This document shows, in pieces, positions 9,303 to 18,458 of a DNA stretch of 64,000 nucleotides. The notes beneath the pieces were generated by a model. That model was not told where the DNA came from, did no database searches, and saw only the letters and a list, made by a program, of their open reading frames with translations. Source of the DNA: Afipia sp. GAS231 (lineage in GTDB: Bacteria > Pseudomonadota > Alphaproteobacteria > Rhizobiales > Xanthobacteraceae). The first letter of the stretch is position 1. The number at the start of each line of letters is the position of its first letter. The DNA is taken from the NCBI RefSeq assembly GCF_900103365.1, contig NZ_LT629703.1, positions 1,488,001-1,552,000 of the forward strand, in the 5' to 3' direction. The translations under genes and the position numbers were made by a program.

Positions 9303-11291
9303 TCACAGCTCCATGCCATCGTTTGGATCAAGCGCGACTTGGCGGACAACGCCACGCATCTGCTGACGTATGAGCCGGGACTGCCGGACCGCGTCCTCGT
9401 CGTCGTCAAGAACAACGGAAAATTCTTCTGCCGGCGTAGGCCCCGTCGTCTCCTTGACGATCGCAACGTGATCGGGGAGTTCGGGCTCTCGACGAAGACC
9501 ACTGTTCGCCGTGTCTTCCACAAGCTGATGGGCTTTTTCAGGTGGAACCGCCGCCGGCTTCAGCGCTTCAACCGCCGACCATCCGTCCGCTCGCGACGAC
9601 CGGCTAGAGGCCGCGGGATCGGGCGGCGGCAAGACCCGCTCGGTAAACCGCCGATCCTCGTAATAGCGCGCCTTCTTCGCCCTGATAGGCGGCGTGCCCG
9701 CCACCATGACGATCTCGTCCGGCGGAGGAAGCTGCATGACCTCGCCTGGGGTCAAGAGTGGCCTCGCCGTTTCCTGCCGCGAGATCATCAGGTGCCCGAG
9801 CCAGGGGTTCAACCTGTGTCCGGCATAATTCTTCATCGCCCGCATTTCGGTCGCCGTACCGAGCGCGTCGGACACCCGCTTGGCGGTCCGCTCATCATTG
9901 GTCGCGAAGCTGACCCGGACGTGGCAGTTGTCGAGGATTGCGTTGTTGGGCCCATAGGCCTTCTCGATCTGATTGAGCGATTGCGCGATCAAAAAACTCT
10001 TAATGCCGTACCCCCCCATGAAGGCGAGCGCGGACTCGAAGAAATCGAGGCGACCGAGCGCCGGGAACTCGTCGAGCATCATCAGGACACGATGCCGGCG
10101 GTCCCTGGCATGCAGGTCTTCGGTCAGGCGCCGGCCGATCTGATTAAGCACCAGACGGATAAGCGGCTTGGTCCGCGAGATGTCGGAAGGCGGCACCACG
10201 AGGTAAAGCGTCGTCGGGCTGATATCGGCGATCAGATCTGCAATCCGCCAGTCGCACTGGCGCGTCACCTTGGCCACGACGGGATCGCGGTAAAGTCCGA
10301 GGAACGACATCGCGGTGGACAGGACACCGGAGCGTTCATTCTCGGACTTGTTGAGAAGTTCTCTCGCGGTCGAAGCGACCACGGGATGCGCACCTTGCTC
10401 GCCAAGGTGCGCTGTGGTCATCATCGCCTTCAACGTCGCCTCGATCGGGCGCTTCGGGTCGGACAGGAAGGCAGCGACACCAGCCAGGGTCTTGTCCGCC
10501 TCGGCATAGAGGACGTGGAGGATGGCGCCGACCAGAAGCGAATGACCGGTCTTTTCCCAATGGTTCCGTTTGTCGAGCGAGCCTTCGGGGTCAACCAGGA
10601 CATCAGCGACGTTCTGGACGTCGCGCACCTCCCACTCCCCACGTCGAACCTCGAGCAGCGGATTGTAGGCTGAGGACTTTGGGTTGGTCGGATCGAACAG
10701 CAGGACGCGGCCATGACAGGAGCGGAAGCCGGCGGTCAGTTGCCAGTTCTCGCCCTTGATGTCGTGTACGATGGCAGAGCCGGGCCAAGTCAACAGCGAG
10801 GGGACAACCAAGCCGACACCTTTACCGGACCGGGTGGGAGCAAAACACAACACGTGCTCCGGTCCATCATGGCGAAGGTAGTTGCGGTCGAGCTTGCCCA
10901 GCACCACGCCATCCAGACCGAGAAGTCCGGCCGCTTGAACCTCCCGTTCATCGGCCCAGCGCGCCGAGCCATAGGTCTCGACATTCTTGGCTTCGCGGGC
11001 CCGCCAGACCGACATGCCGATCGCCACCGCAATCGAAACGAAGGTCCCCGACGCCGCGATGAAGGCACCCTCGACAAAGACCTGAGGGGCATAGGCATCG
11101 TAGACGAACCACCACCAGAAGAAGACCGGCGGGTAATAGACTTTCCAGCCCGACAACTGGAACCAGGGACGTCCAAGCTCCGGCTGGTAAGCGAGCCGCC
11201 AGGCCGTCCACTCGGTTGCTCCCCAGATGGCGATCAAAACGATCAGGCCAACAACGATCACCTGTCCCCAGAGGATTTTGGTTCCGGACAT
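9303..11291 (-). CDS. traG: Conjugal transfer coupling protein TraG (VirD4 family)
   Basis: 662 residues, the usual length. The N-terminus has two membrane segments (VIVVGLIVLIAIWGA and VEGAFIAASGTFVSIAVAI). The ATPase core shows Walker A (APTRSGKGVGLVVPSLL) and Walker B (VLMMLDEFPALGRL) and the later TTLYLVVPPSDI and LIAQSLNQIEKAYG segments of type IV coupling proteins. It couples the relaxase-DNA complex to a type IV secretion channel at the inner membrane. It lies 36 nt downstream of the relaxase on the same strand. The sequence looks intact, although no mating-pair formation genes are present in the window. Confidence 0.95.
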   Translation of the reverse strand: MSGTKILWGQVIVVGLIVLIAIWGATEWTAWRLAYQPELGRPWFQLSGWKVYYPPVFFWWWFVYDAYAPQVFVEGAFIAASGTFVSIAVAIGMSVWRAREAKNVETYGSARWADEREVQAAGLLGLDGVVLGKLDRNYLRHDGPEHVLCFAPTRSGKGVGLVVPSLLTWPGSAIVHDIKGENWQLTAGFRSCHGRVLLFDPTNPKSSAYNPLLEVRRGEWEVRDVQNVADVLVDPEGSLDKRNHWEKTGHSLLVGAILHVLYAEADKTLAGVAAFLSDPKRPIEATLKAMMTTAHLGEQGAHPVVASTARELLNKSENERSGVLSTAMSFLGLYRDPVVAKVTRQCDWRIADLIADISPTTLYLVVPPSDISRTKPLIRLVLNQIGRRLTEDLHARDRRHRVLMMLDEFPALGRLDFFESALAFMGGYGIKSFLIAQSLNQIEKAYGPNNAILDNCHVRVSFATNDERTAKRVSDALGTATEMRAMKNYAGHRLNPWLGHLMISRQETARPLLTPGEVMQLPPPDEIVMVAGTPPIRAKKARYYEDRRFTERVLPPPDPAASSRSSRADGWSAVEALKPAAVPPEKAHQLVEDTANSGLRREPELPDHVAIVKETTGPTPAEEFSVVLDDDEDAVRQSRLIRQQMRGVVRQVALDPNDGMEL

Positions 11292-11327
11292 TCCGAAGGT
11301 CCTTCCGCAATTGAATTGGCGAGATAG

Positions 11328-13091
11328 CTAGAGGCCTAGGTCGCGCTTGCGACCAAAACCCCATTCAATGCCGCCGCCGTCCTTCACGACGCCGGTGACG
11401 TGCTGGCCGAGCTTTCGTTCGAGCTCGCGCGACCAGGGCACGAGCTGGAAGCCCAGCCCGTTATCGATCATGGCGAAGCGCCCCGAGGCGAGCGTCAGGC
11501 GCTGGCGATAGGTGCCCGCCACGTGTTCACCGGAGGCGGCCTTCAAGTGAGGCAGCCCGGTGTCCGCCGAGACTCTTGCCCCCACCTCGTCCAGTTCGCG
11601 TCGGCGCAACGTGTTCAGGAGATCGCGCTGCAGGATAATGCGCTGGCCCTGCCGACGTGCCAGACCTTCCTGGATCAGATGCTCGGTGCGAGCCTCCATA
11701 GCTTCGCGGACCTCGCGACCAAATCCGCTCATGGCAAGCGGCATGGGGTCCCGTTCGACCAGTCGGTGGTCGAGCCAGGTCGCCCCCTTGGCGGTGACCT
11801 GCTTCCCAATATCCAGGTCGGAACGGATCGCAAGCACCAAGGTGGGACGCGGATCGCCGGCTTGACCCCGGCGTCGTACTTCGACAATTCCACCGACCGG
11901 CGGTGCATGTTCGAAGGCCTCGATCCCTCGGAAGCGGACGTGGTGGGCGCGTCCGTCTGTTCCATCGATGACCACGTAGGCCTCGCCAGTCAGTTCGTCA
12001 TGTAATCCCCGATCGACAAGCCGCCCGACGATCTGGGACGTCGGCGGTCCACCTTCGATGATATAATCGGAAATGCCGCGCGCCTCCTCGCGCTCGGTAA
12101 AGGCGCGGTGCATCGTCTTGATGATATCGCCTCGCATCCCGAGATCGCGTAGGTTACGCTCGGCTTCGAGCCCGACCATCCATTCCCCAGGAGCAGCAGA
12201 TGCGGCGAGGCCCATCTTCTCCAGATGCTGGAGGCGACCAACCATCAGGCGCCGGATCTCGAGGTCGGAGCTGCCCGGATTCACAGGTCGAAGATCGATG
12301 AAGCCTGTTTCATCGGCTGCCAGCCGGATCTCCTGATCGAGCCCCGTCCATCGCTCTGCCGCGACCTCCCTTTCCAGGGAATTGCGGATTTCATGCTCCG
12401 GTTTTGGTCCCAGTTCGATGGCAACCAGATCCTCGGCGCGTGAGCGTAGGCCTCGGCTGATATAGTCGCGGGAGATGACGAGATCAGCGCCCTCTTCGTC
12501 GACGCCCCGAACGAGAAGATGGACGTGAGGGTTGTCTGTGTTCCAGTGATCGACGGCCACCCAGTCAAGCCGCGTGCCGAGGTCGATCTCCATCTGTTTG
12601 GCTAAGTCGCGGGTGAAAGCCTTCAGGTCGGTCATCTCGCCGGCGTCCTCGGGCGAGACGATGAACCGAAAATGGTGGCGGTCGTCCCTGCAGCGTTCCG
12701 CGAAAGCCGCGCCATCGGCACGGTCGCTGCTGGCATCGAACATCTCAGCCCGCTCGCCGCTCCGGGTGACGCCATCGCGCTTCAGGTATGAAAGATGGGC
12801 TGTCAGCGGCGCCGAGCGGAATGCTCGTCCTTTGTGGCGGACAACACGCGCCTTCACCACGACGCGCCGCGCGGGACTGAACAACCGGCTGCGGCTAAAG
12901 GCGAGCCTGCCTCGGCCAAAGGTCGAGCGCCCGTAGGCCGTAGAACGCCTGCCAATCGCAGCCTGGCCCGAGGTGTGTCCGGCTTTTTTCGCCGCGCGTA
13001 GCACCTGGTTGATGAAGCTTTTCGACTTCAGCGCGCGGGTACTCCGAATGCGCCCAGGTCGAATACGCAGGTCGCTGTCGCCCACGGTCAT
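11328..13091 (-). CDS. VirD2/TraI-like relaxase with DUF3363 tail
   Basis: 587 residues. The N-terminus is very basic. The relaxase domain contains RHHFRFIVSPEDA and the histidine pair of DNPHVHLLVRG, expected metal ligands of a rolling-circle-type transesterase. A long DUF3363 region follows, ending GFGRKRDLGL. Such relaxases nick the transfer origin of rhizobial ICEs, and in ICEMlSymR7A the equivalent is the VirD2-like RlxS. It heads a unit with traG. The upstream 180 nt run into an IS66 remnant, which separates it from the traF cluster; in related elements these genes are closer together. The protein looks complete. Confidence 0.9.
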   Translation of the reverse strand: MTVGDSDLRIRPGRIRSTRALKSKSFINQVLRAAKKAGHTSGQAAIGRRSTAYGRSTFGRGRLAFSRSRLFSPARRVVVKARVVRHKGRAFRSAPLTAHLSYLKRDGVTRSGERAEMFDASSDRADGAAFAERCRDDRHHFRFIVSPEDAGEMTDLKAFTRDLAKQMEIDLGTRLDWVAVDHWNTDNPHVHLLVRGVDEEGADLVISRDYISRGLRSRAEDLVAIELGPKPEHEIRNSLEREVAAERWTGLDQEIRLAADETGFIDLRPVNPGSSDLEIRRLMVGRLQHLEKMGLAASAAPGEWMVGLEAERNLRDLGMRGDIIKTMHRAFTEREEARGISDYIIEGGPPTSQIVGRLVDRGLHDELTGEAYVVIDGTDGRAHHVRFRGIEAFEHAPPVGGIVEVRRRGQAGDPRPTLVLAIRSDLDIGKQVTAKGATWLDHRLVERDPMPLAMSGFGREVREAMEARTEHLIQEGLARRQGQRIILQRDLLNTLRRRELDEVGARVSADTGLPHLKAASGEHVAGTYRQRLTLASGRFAMIDNGLGFQLVPWSRELERKLGQHVTGVVKDGGGIEWGFGRKRDLGL

Positions 13092-13352
13092 GGCCGGGCC
13101 CCGATGGGAGTAAAGGCACCTACAGTGCTGAAAATCTCATTGATCGCGCTGCTCAAAATGCACGGCGCGGCACGCGCCCCGATCGACCGGCACGGTGGAA
13201 CCCAAGCGATGCCAATGGCTTGCGGTTCGACCGGCGAGCCTCTTTTATCTCGCTGATTAGCTGTCGTGTTGTAAGCGTCCGAGTCCTGCACCACTCTTCG
13301 ATAGTGTGTTCTCGTTCCATTTCGAGTTCTCTGCTGCATTGGAGAATCTCCG

Positions 13353-14118
13353 GTGGGTCCAAAACATTTCCAGAACAAAGCCAGGCGCGAATGGTGGTCG
13401 ATTCACATCGAGGCCTGGCAGCGTAGCGGCGTTTCGCGCAAGGCGTATTGCCGTCAACATCGATTGGACGAGGGGACGTTCGCGCGTTGGCTCAAGGCGC
13501 TTGCTGGCGAGGAAGCTGCATGCAAGCTCACGGAATATCAGGCGGAATTGCGCCGTGAAAAGCGCCTTGAACAGCGAGAAAAAGGGCTGCGACGACGCTT
13601 TGGCGTGAGCAAGGACGTGCGCAATCGCGCCCTGCAAGCGTTCTGGGCGATGAACTGGAGCGGAATGGGCGTACGCGAATATGCTGCGGCGCTGTCTCTG
13701 TCGCCCTATGCGCTTCGCAAATGGCGTGACCGGCTCGACGACGGCGAGGTCGAAATCGACTGGCGTGCGCATCTTCACCCCTCCGCCCGCCCCGTCGTTA
13801 GCACTAGTGCTAAGGAATCGACCTCCGAAAGCAGCTTGACAGGCGCTTTGAACGACGCTTCAGCGACGCTGGCCCGGCGCTTCTTCAGCGACGAACAGAA
13901 GCTGGCGATCGTGATGGAAACCGAGCAGCCGGGTGTGACGATCTCCGGCGTTGCCCGCAAGCATGCGATCGTCGCGGGGCTGCTGTTCCGCTGGCGAGTA
14001 GAGTTCGGCGTGGCGCAGAAGAAGCGCGCGAAGCTTGTGCCCGTCGCGCTCGCCGACGGCATGGCGGCAACGCACTTTCTGCGTGAACTTGTGCAACCGC
14101 CGGAAGGAATGATGGTCG
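13353..14118 (+). pseudogene. tnpA: IS66 accessory transposase gene tnpA, 3' end lost
   Basis: About 255 residues of IS66 TnpA-like protein. It has an N-terminal WWSIHIEAWQRSGVSRKAY segment and two helix-turn-helix-like modules, GVREYAAALSLSPYALRKW and FSDEQKLAIVMETEQPG followed by GVARKHAIVAGLLFRW. It ends with the ELVQPPEG-like tail. Downstream of about 14100 the frame enters foreign sequence (the out-of-frame tnpC end) and reads on to 14267. This is a deletion junction, so the last 50 residues of the frame are not native. Confidence 0.8.
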
Positions 14119-14119
14119 C

Positions 14120-14320
14120 AAGAACCATCTGTTCGCCGGCAGCGATGGCGGCGGGCATCGCTGGGCGGTCGCCTGTTCCCTGGTCGAAACCTGCAAGCTC
14201 AACGACGTCGAACCCTACTCCTACCTGCGTGACGTGTTGCAGCGTATGGTCGACGGACATCCCGTGAACCGTCTCGACGAACTGCTGCCGTGGAACTGGA
14301 AATCCGCAGAGCCCTTGTGA
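14120..14320 (+). pseudogene. IS66 transposase (tnpC) C-terminal remnant
   Basis: 66 codons with the conserved IS66 C-terminal domain: GGGHRWAVACSLVETCKLN, YSYLRDVLQRM and the end DELLPWNWKSAEPL. It is in a different frame from the preceding tnpA, and the catalytic DDE part is absent. Confidence 0.85.
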
Positions 14321-14482
14321 TTTGAACCTGCGCCGCACGGATCTGCCAGCTTGCCCGTCATGCCAACGGCCACGGGCATCAGCTGCACTAGCCAAATATA
14401 GCGCGAAATGCCATCCTAGAGGCACTAGCGGCCGTGACGGGCCATACGGGCGACAACGCCCGAACAATATCGAGGCTATCAA

Positions 14483-14713
14483 ATGGTCACTAAACGACAT
14501 CAACCAAAGTCGTTCGAACGTCGTGGGGACGCACGTATCATAGATCGCAGTGATATCTCTCACTTCTTCGGCAAATGCGAGCTGTGCGGAAAGGAGGATG
14601 AGCTTCGGCCGTACGGCCCAAACCACGAAAATATCTGTTTCAAGTGCGGCATGAAAAGTAAGGAATTGACTAAGAAGCGGTTCACCGAAATGCTGAAGGG
14701 TACTGGGCACTGA
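14483..14713 (+). CDS. Small zinc-ribbon-like protein
   Basis: 76 residues with two CxxC pairs (CELCGKE and CFKCGMK) about 20 residues apart, a classic zinc-ribbon arrangement. The rest is charged and hydrophilic, with no membrane segment. I do not know the family. It follows the IS66 remnant on the plus strand, against the direction of the transfer genes, so it is probably cargo. Confidence 0.6.
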   Translation: MVTKRHQPKSFERRGDARIIDRSDISHFFGKCELCGKEDELRPYGPNHENICFKCGMKSKELTKKRFTEMLKGTGH

Positions 14714-14804
14714 GGGCTGAATATCGGACATCGCGAAGACGGAAGCTGCAATAGCTGAGGCCTCTCCAGATGGCTCATCTTTGCGATGTGACAGGGATAA
14801 AGAG

Positions 14805-15029
14805 GTGACGCAGTCTTCCCGAAACGCAGCAGACGCAGGACTGCTTTCCGAAGCCATTGCCGCGCTTAGTGAGCTGGTCTCGCGCGCGCAGGAAGTCCAC
14901 GATCGATCGTTCGACGATGGCCATTCCGTTGATACATGGCAGAGCGATGAACTCCGTGCCGCGATAAAGCGTGCTGAAGCGGTGATCGCGAAAGCGGAAG
15001 CTGCCATAGCTGAGCCCCGTACAAAGTAG
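14805..15029 (+). CDS. Small alpha-helical hypothetical protein
   Basis: About 74 residues from the GTG at 14805, which is preceded by GGGATAAAGAG; an ATG-like start at 14781 is an alternative. The C-terminal half is alanine- and lysine/glutamate-rich and should be one amphipathic helix (AAIKRAEAVIAKAEAAIAE). A 28-nt stretch coding the end of that helix also occurs, with a few changes, at 14733-14766 just upstream, which suggests a partial local duplication. Function unknown. Confidence 0.45.
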   Translation: MTQSSRNAADAGLLSEAIAALSELVSRAQEVHDRSFDDGHSVDTWQSDELRAAIKRAEAVIAKAEAAIAEPRTK

Positions 15030-15198
15030 GAGCTCCCCGAGCCGGTGCTTTGCCACCCGAGGCCGCTAGGCTCGTCAAGACCCGACGTCATGTGCAGCCT
15101 CCGGACGCATACGTCGTGCTTCTCCACCGCCCACCGCCCTCGTGTTTCCGTCCATTCTTCTCCAGCGCACGCCAATGCATGCGAGCTTGCGCATTCAG

Positions 15199-16092
15199 TC
15201 ATCGCGGGCCTCTTGCATCAAATCTCGCGACGAACAACCCTGTTGTCTGTGGCACGAGGGCCGAAGTGTCGTGAACGGAGGCGGCCGTCGGACCCCTGTT
15301 CGGCGGGCGCCCTGGCTGCAGCCGGGCGGCCATCTTTGAGCTTTCAGACCGCACAACGAAGAACGCCGCTGCCGATGGCTCTGGACTCGCGACAGCGCTG
15401 GAAGCTGCAGTGCCGCTGCCGATGATCGGCATCAACCTCCGCAAATAGGCCTGGGTCTCCGCTGGCAATGGACGCCCGGCGAGATGCTCTTCGTAGCGAG
15501 CAGGTCCTGCGTTGTAGGCTGAAAGGAAGCCAGGCGCACCGTACCGGTCGTACAGTTTGCGAAGGTACGCAGTACCCGCAACAATGTTGTCATGGGGATC
15601 GTAGGGATCGTTACCGAGGTGGTACCGAAAACGTAGCTCTGCCCACGTCTCTGGCATAATCTGCATCAGGCCCATGGCACCTTTCGGTGACCTCGCGCGC
15701 ACGTCTCCGGCGCTTTCGACATCTATGACTGCGCGCATCCAATGCACCGGGACGCCGAAGCGGTGCGAGGCCTCCTCCACGAAATCCGCAAACGGGTCGC
15801 TAGTTCGGGACTTCGCTGCAGGCTCTGCGAGGCGCATCTCCGCTACAGCAGTAGCGTTCCCCACAGTCAGCGCGACGAACAACGGTACGACAGCGCGTAG
15901 GCTCCTCTCGAACAAACGCAAGCGTGCCACCGTGCTTACGTCCGTCCAGGGTAAAGCTGCTTCGCGCCGGCCTTTCGGGCGCCCTGGACCGCCGCTGCGC
16001 GCGACAGATTTGCAGTCGTTGGCCGGGACGGAGGAATAGCGCAGCTCTTGGTCGAACAGAGGAATGGCAGATCGGAAACTTAATGCGCGCAC
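15199..16092 (-). CDS. Lytic transglycosylase of the transfer operon
   Basis: About 297 residues from a GTG at 16092, which has GGGAGG correctly spaced and lies 2 nt after the traF stop; a second GTG at 15930 would give a shorter protein with the signal sequence closer to the end. A hydrophobic export segment (AVVPLFVALTVGNATAVA) precedes an SLT domain. Visible there are the catalytic glutamate in DVESAGDVRARSPKGAMGLM, then QIMPETW and FLSAYNAGPARYEEHL. Such enzymes open peptidoglycan for the conjugation channel (VirB1/TrbN type). It forms an operon with traF and DUF2840. The tail after about residue 210 is low-complexity. Confidence 0.88.
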   Translation of the reverse strand: MRALSFRSAIPLFDQELRYSSVPANDCKSVARSGGPGRPKGRREAALPWTDVSTVARLRLFERSLRAVVPLFVALTVGNATAVAEMRLAEPAAKSRTSDPFADFVEEASHRFGVPVHWMRAVIDVESAGDVRARSPKGAMGLMQIMPETWAELRFRYHLGNDPYDPHDNIVAGTAYLRKLYDRYGAPGFLSAYNAGPARYEEHLAGRPLPAETQAYLRRLMPIIGSGTAASSAVASPEPSAAAFFVVRSESSKMAARLQPGRPPNRGPTAASVHDTSALVPQTTGLFVARFDARGPR

Positions 16093-16094
16093 GA

Positions 16095-16607
16095 TCAATC
16101 CTCCCAGGTCCACACTGGAAGCGCGCGGCCAATGACGGACGATGCCGGCAGGAACCCGAAATAGCGGCCATCCAGCGAGTTGGTGGACCGCCAGTTCATG
16201 ACGAAGAGTTCGCCCTCACCGACGACGCGGCAGCCCTGCCATTTCGGGAGCGGATGGCCGCGACCATCGCGATCTCGGGCCTCGCCCATTTTGATGGCGT
16301 CAATCGAAACGGTGAGCCCGCTTCTGCAGACGGTTTGCCCGGGAAACGCCAGCACACGTTTAAGCATCGGCAGCCCGGCTGGTAGATAGCCGTTCAGGTC
16401 GAGAAAGGTCGATAGTGGTTCCGGCGGCTGAACGGCAAGGAGTTCAGTGACGAACAGGTTGTCGGCCGGCTGCAAACGATAAAGCCCGATTGGTACGCTG
16501 TCGGATGCATTCCAGACATAGAGCGGTGTGATCTCCAGAACGATTGGTGCAATAAGAGCCGCTGCCCCGCCGAGCATCGCGATCAACGTCTTAGACCGTC
16601 CTGTCAT
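16095..16607 (-). CDS. traF: Conjugative signal peptidase TraF (S26 family)
   Basis: 170 residues from the ATG at 16607, which overlaps the stop of the DUF2840 gene as ATGA. One N-terminal membrane segment (TLIAMLGGAAALIAPIVL) is followed by the serine nucleophile in ASDSVPIGLYRL and the general-base lysine in LKRVLAFPGQTV, as in LepB/TraF. TraF matures and cyclizes the pilin TrbC in plasmids such as RP4. No pilin gene is in this window. The order DUF2840-traF-transglycosylase is a hallmark of rhizobial ICE transfer modules. Confidence 0.9.
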   Translation of the reverse strand: MTGRSKTLIAMLGGAAALIAPIVLEITPLYVWNASDSVPIGLYRLQPADNLFVTELLAVQPPEPLSTFLDLNGYLPAGLPMLKRVLAFPGQTVCRSGLTVSIDAIKMGEARDRDGRGHPLPKWQGCRVVGEGELFVMNWRSTNSLDGRYFGFLPASSVIGRALPVWTWED

Positions 16608-17068
16608 CGCATGATCCTCTGCCGATGAAGCCACGCCTGGTGACGGGCTCTCGTGTAAGAGCGTGGGTTTTCGTTGACGGAAAGACGGTTGTGGACGTGA
16701 TGCCAATAGTCCGGTGCGGCGTCCGCTGGATTGATGTCCAGTGCTTCGACGACGTCGATCAGCTGAAGAACCCGCTCAACCTTGGACCAACCTGAAAGCC
16801 GTAGGAGAATCTCACCGCCAGGCTGCACATACGGTACAGTCGAGCAACGCCGTCCCGGGGCGACCGCGCGTAGGACGTCGATTCGCGAGATTGCCGCTCC
16901 GAAGTCGGTCGACGTCCAGCGAACGAACGCAAAGATGCTGCCTGGCGCAAATAACATCACCCGTCGGCGACCATCCAGGACCTTCTCCTCGACAGCGCGT
17001 CCGAACCGAATGCGGTTCTCGATGCGCTTCTCGAGCCAAAGGAGTTCGACTTCCGTGAGATCGCTCAT
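16604..17068 (-). CDS. DUF2840 protein
   Basis: 154 residues. It matches the DUF2840 family by its position and by its opening (LTEVELLWLEKRIENRIRFG) and RRVMLFAPGSIFAFVRW, TDFGAAISRIDVLRA and PAPDYWHHVHNRL-type segments. Function is unknown, but the gene is regularly coupled to traF in ICEs and plasmids, as here by an ATGA overlap. In related elements a parA-like gene often lies just upstream; only 200 nt without a gene separate it from rdfS here. Confidence 0.82.
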   Translation of the reverse strand: MSDLTEVELLWLEKRIENRIRFGRAVEEKVLDGRRRVMLFAPGSIFAFVRWTSTDFGAAISRIDVLRAVAPGRRCSTVPYVQPGGEILLRLSGWSKVERVLQLIDVVEALDINPADAAPDYWHHVHNRLSVNENPRSYTRARHQAWLHRQRIMR

Positions 17069-17271
17069 GAAACGCTCCGAACTTGTGAGACTTTCTGATT
17101 GCGTGGCTGGATCGCGATTGCGACGGCGCGGAAATTGATCAGCAAAAGGCGCTAGATCTTTGCGAGGGACAAACCATCAGATCCTGCGCGTCACACGGGG
17201 GCAGATCGCCAAGTAGCGCGCAGCTCAAGCTGGTCGCGCTCGGATGAGTGTTTGCGCCGCATCCTTGGCGA

Positions 17272-17553
17272 CTAGCGGCGTTCCTGGCCCGCATATGGGC
17301 GCAGCACCGGATGCTTTTTGGCCGGCAGAACAGTCCCCTTCCCAGGATCAGACGTCGACGTTTTGGTGCCCAGATCGGCCCAGGCCTTCAAATCATCCAG
17401 TGCGTAGACGACGCGGCCGCCAATCTTCCGATAGGTCGGTCCGGTGCCGTAGGTGCGGTGCTTTTCTAGGGTGCGGCCGGAGAGACCGAGGAATCGCGCA
17501 GCTTCGGGCGTGCGCAGGAAGCGTGGCGGTAGGCTGGCTATTGGGTCGGGCAT
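17272..17553 (-). CDS. rdfS: Excisionase-like recombination directionality factor
   Basis: 93 residues with a MerR/AlpA-type winged helix: FLRTPEAARFLGLSGRTLEK, then a wing with YRKIGGRVVYALDDLKAW. Proteins of this type bend DNA at attachment sites and direct the integrase towards excision. In ICEMlSymR7A, RdfS stands immediately downstream of the fseA genes and upstream of the traF operon, the same order as here, which is why I use the name. The C-terminal 30 residues are polar and probably disordered. Expression is expected to depend on the FseA-like activator, by analogy only. Confidence 0.75.
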   Translation of the reverse strand: MPDPIASLPPRFLRTPEAARFLGLSGRTLEKHRTYGTGPTYRKIGGRVVYALDDLKAWADLGTKTSTSDPGKGTVLPAKKHPVLRPYAGQERR

Positions 17554-17662
17554 TTGAAAACTCTGTGATGACGATTTGTACCGGCGGTGGTGCCGGCGGG
17601 TGTGCGGTCATCGTGGAGGAGCATGCCCTCGCAGGGGGATGCCGGTGATCGGAGGCTGGATT

Positions 17663-17682
17663 TTCGATACCCCCAGATCGAA
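17663..17682. promoter_or_regulatory. Inverted repeat between fseA and rdfS
   Basis: TTCGAT (17663-17668) and ATCGAA (17677-17682) with an 8-nt spacer lie just beyond the fseA stop and about 110 nt upstream of rdfS. It could be an activator site or a weak transcript end; the short arms make it tentative. Confidence 0.3.
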
Positions 17683-17686
17683 GGCA

Positions 17687-18458
17687 CTACTTGTTTTTGC
17701 GCCGCGGCCGTAGAAGTCCACGATAGCCACCGCGCATCAATTCGAAGCCGCTGTGTACGAGGCGAATGGTCCGATTCCGCAGATCGTGCGTTTTCCAGGC
17801 GCGATCCGGGATCTTCCTCTTGCCGAACAGCGCCTCGGCTATTGAGCGGTAAGTGCCGCCAGAATTGCGAGCATCGAGCGCGCGAATGGCGGCGCCTAGT
17901 CGCCCGCGCCGCTGTTTGGATAGTTCATAAAAAGGGGGCCCTGGGGCGCGCCCATTCATTGCCCGCCACAACCGTCGGCCAGCGTGCGCGCGTGCATCAA
18001 AATCGCCGTCAAACGGCAACTCGGCTACATACCTTGCGCCGATAGCTGGGGGCTCTTTCAGCCAGACACGATGCTCCACAGCGCCGAGACGGAAGATGGC
18101 GTGCCATCCATCGGAGGCGCGCCGCACCTGACCGGCCGTGAGATCGAGCAGTGGCTGAGGCGCGTCGCCGGTACGGAGCGACGTGGTCGCTGCGATTGGA
18201 ACGACAGTCGGCAGAACCTCGGGCGCCCAAAAGATGGTCTGCTCGCTGCAGGACCCTTGTGGGTCATGCGCGAAAGCAGATGCCCCACCTCCTCCTGAAT
18301 TCCGGCGTTGCTTCACCGTCTGGACTGTTGACGATCATCGCTTCGTAGTCGCGTTGATAGTCGACATTGCGACGCAGACATTCCCAAGCGATGTCAGTGA
18401 TGCCAGCATTCTGTAGGCTCTGGTAAGTCTCTGGCGACCGCCAGTCGAATTCAGGCAT
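17687..18458 (-). CDS. fseA: FseA-like excision activator, two frames joined by +1 shift
   Basis: Two overlapping frames belong to one protein. The first (18458 down to 18264, DUF6499: MPEFDWRSPETYQ to EFRRRWGICFRA) ends at TGA. The second (DUF2285, ending at 17687) continues the homology with HDPQGSCSEQTIFWAPEVL. A +1 slip of a UUU codon (18273-18275) onto UUC just before the stop joins them as ICF/AHDPQG. In ICEMlSymR7A the corresponding pair is fused by programmed +1 frameshifting into FseA, which activates rdfS; this gene sits directly before an rdfS-like gene. A simple frameshift mutation is the alternative. The second frame lacks a good start of its own. Confidence 0.75.
18272..18275 (-). 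promoter_or_regulatory. Putative programmed +1 frameshift site
   Basis: On the minus strand the message reads UGC UUU CGC GCA UGA in the first frame. A phenylalanyl-tRNA on UUU can re-pair with UUC one nucleotide on, and the second frame opens there. The slip is three codons before the stop, and homology crosses it without loss. Confidence 0.55.

Larger units (their letters stand above)
13271..14320 (+). mobile_element. IS66-family element, internally deleted
   Basis: The left end GTAAGCGTCCGAGTC at 13271 matches the usual IS66 terminal sequence. A tnpA-like gene follows, and then abruptly the last 66 residues of the main transposase. Most of tnpC and all of tnpB are gone, and I could not find a right-hand inverted repeat. 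The element therefore cannot transpose by itself. It is inserted between the relaxase and the traF cluster of the ICE. Confidence 0.8.

Noticed and set aside
9339..10673. Long open frame opposite traG
   Set aside because: It lies antisense to a clear, motif-complete traG gene and has the arginine/proline-rich look of a GC-rich shadow frame.
14733..15029. 28-nt duplication at the small helical protein as an attachment site
   Set aside because: The copies are imperfect and the repeat codes for a low-complexity alanine helix, so a local slippage is simpler.
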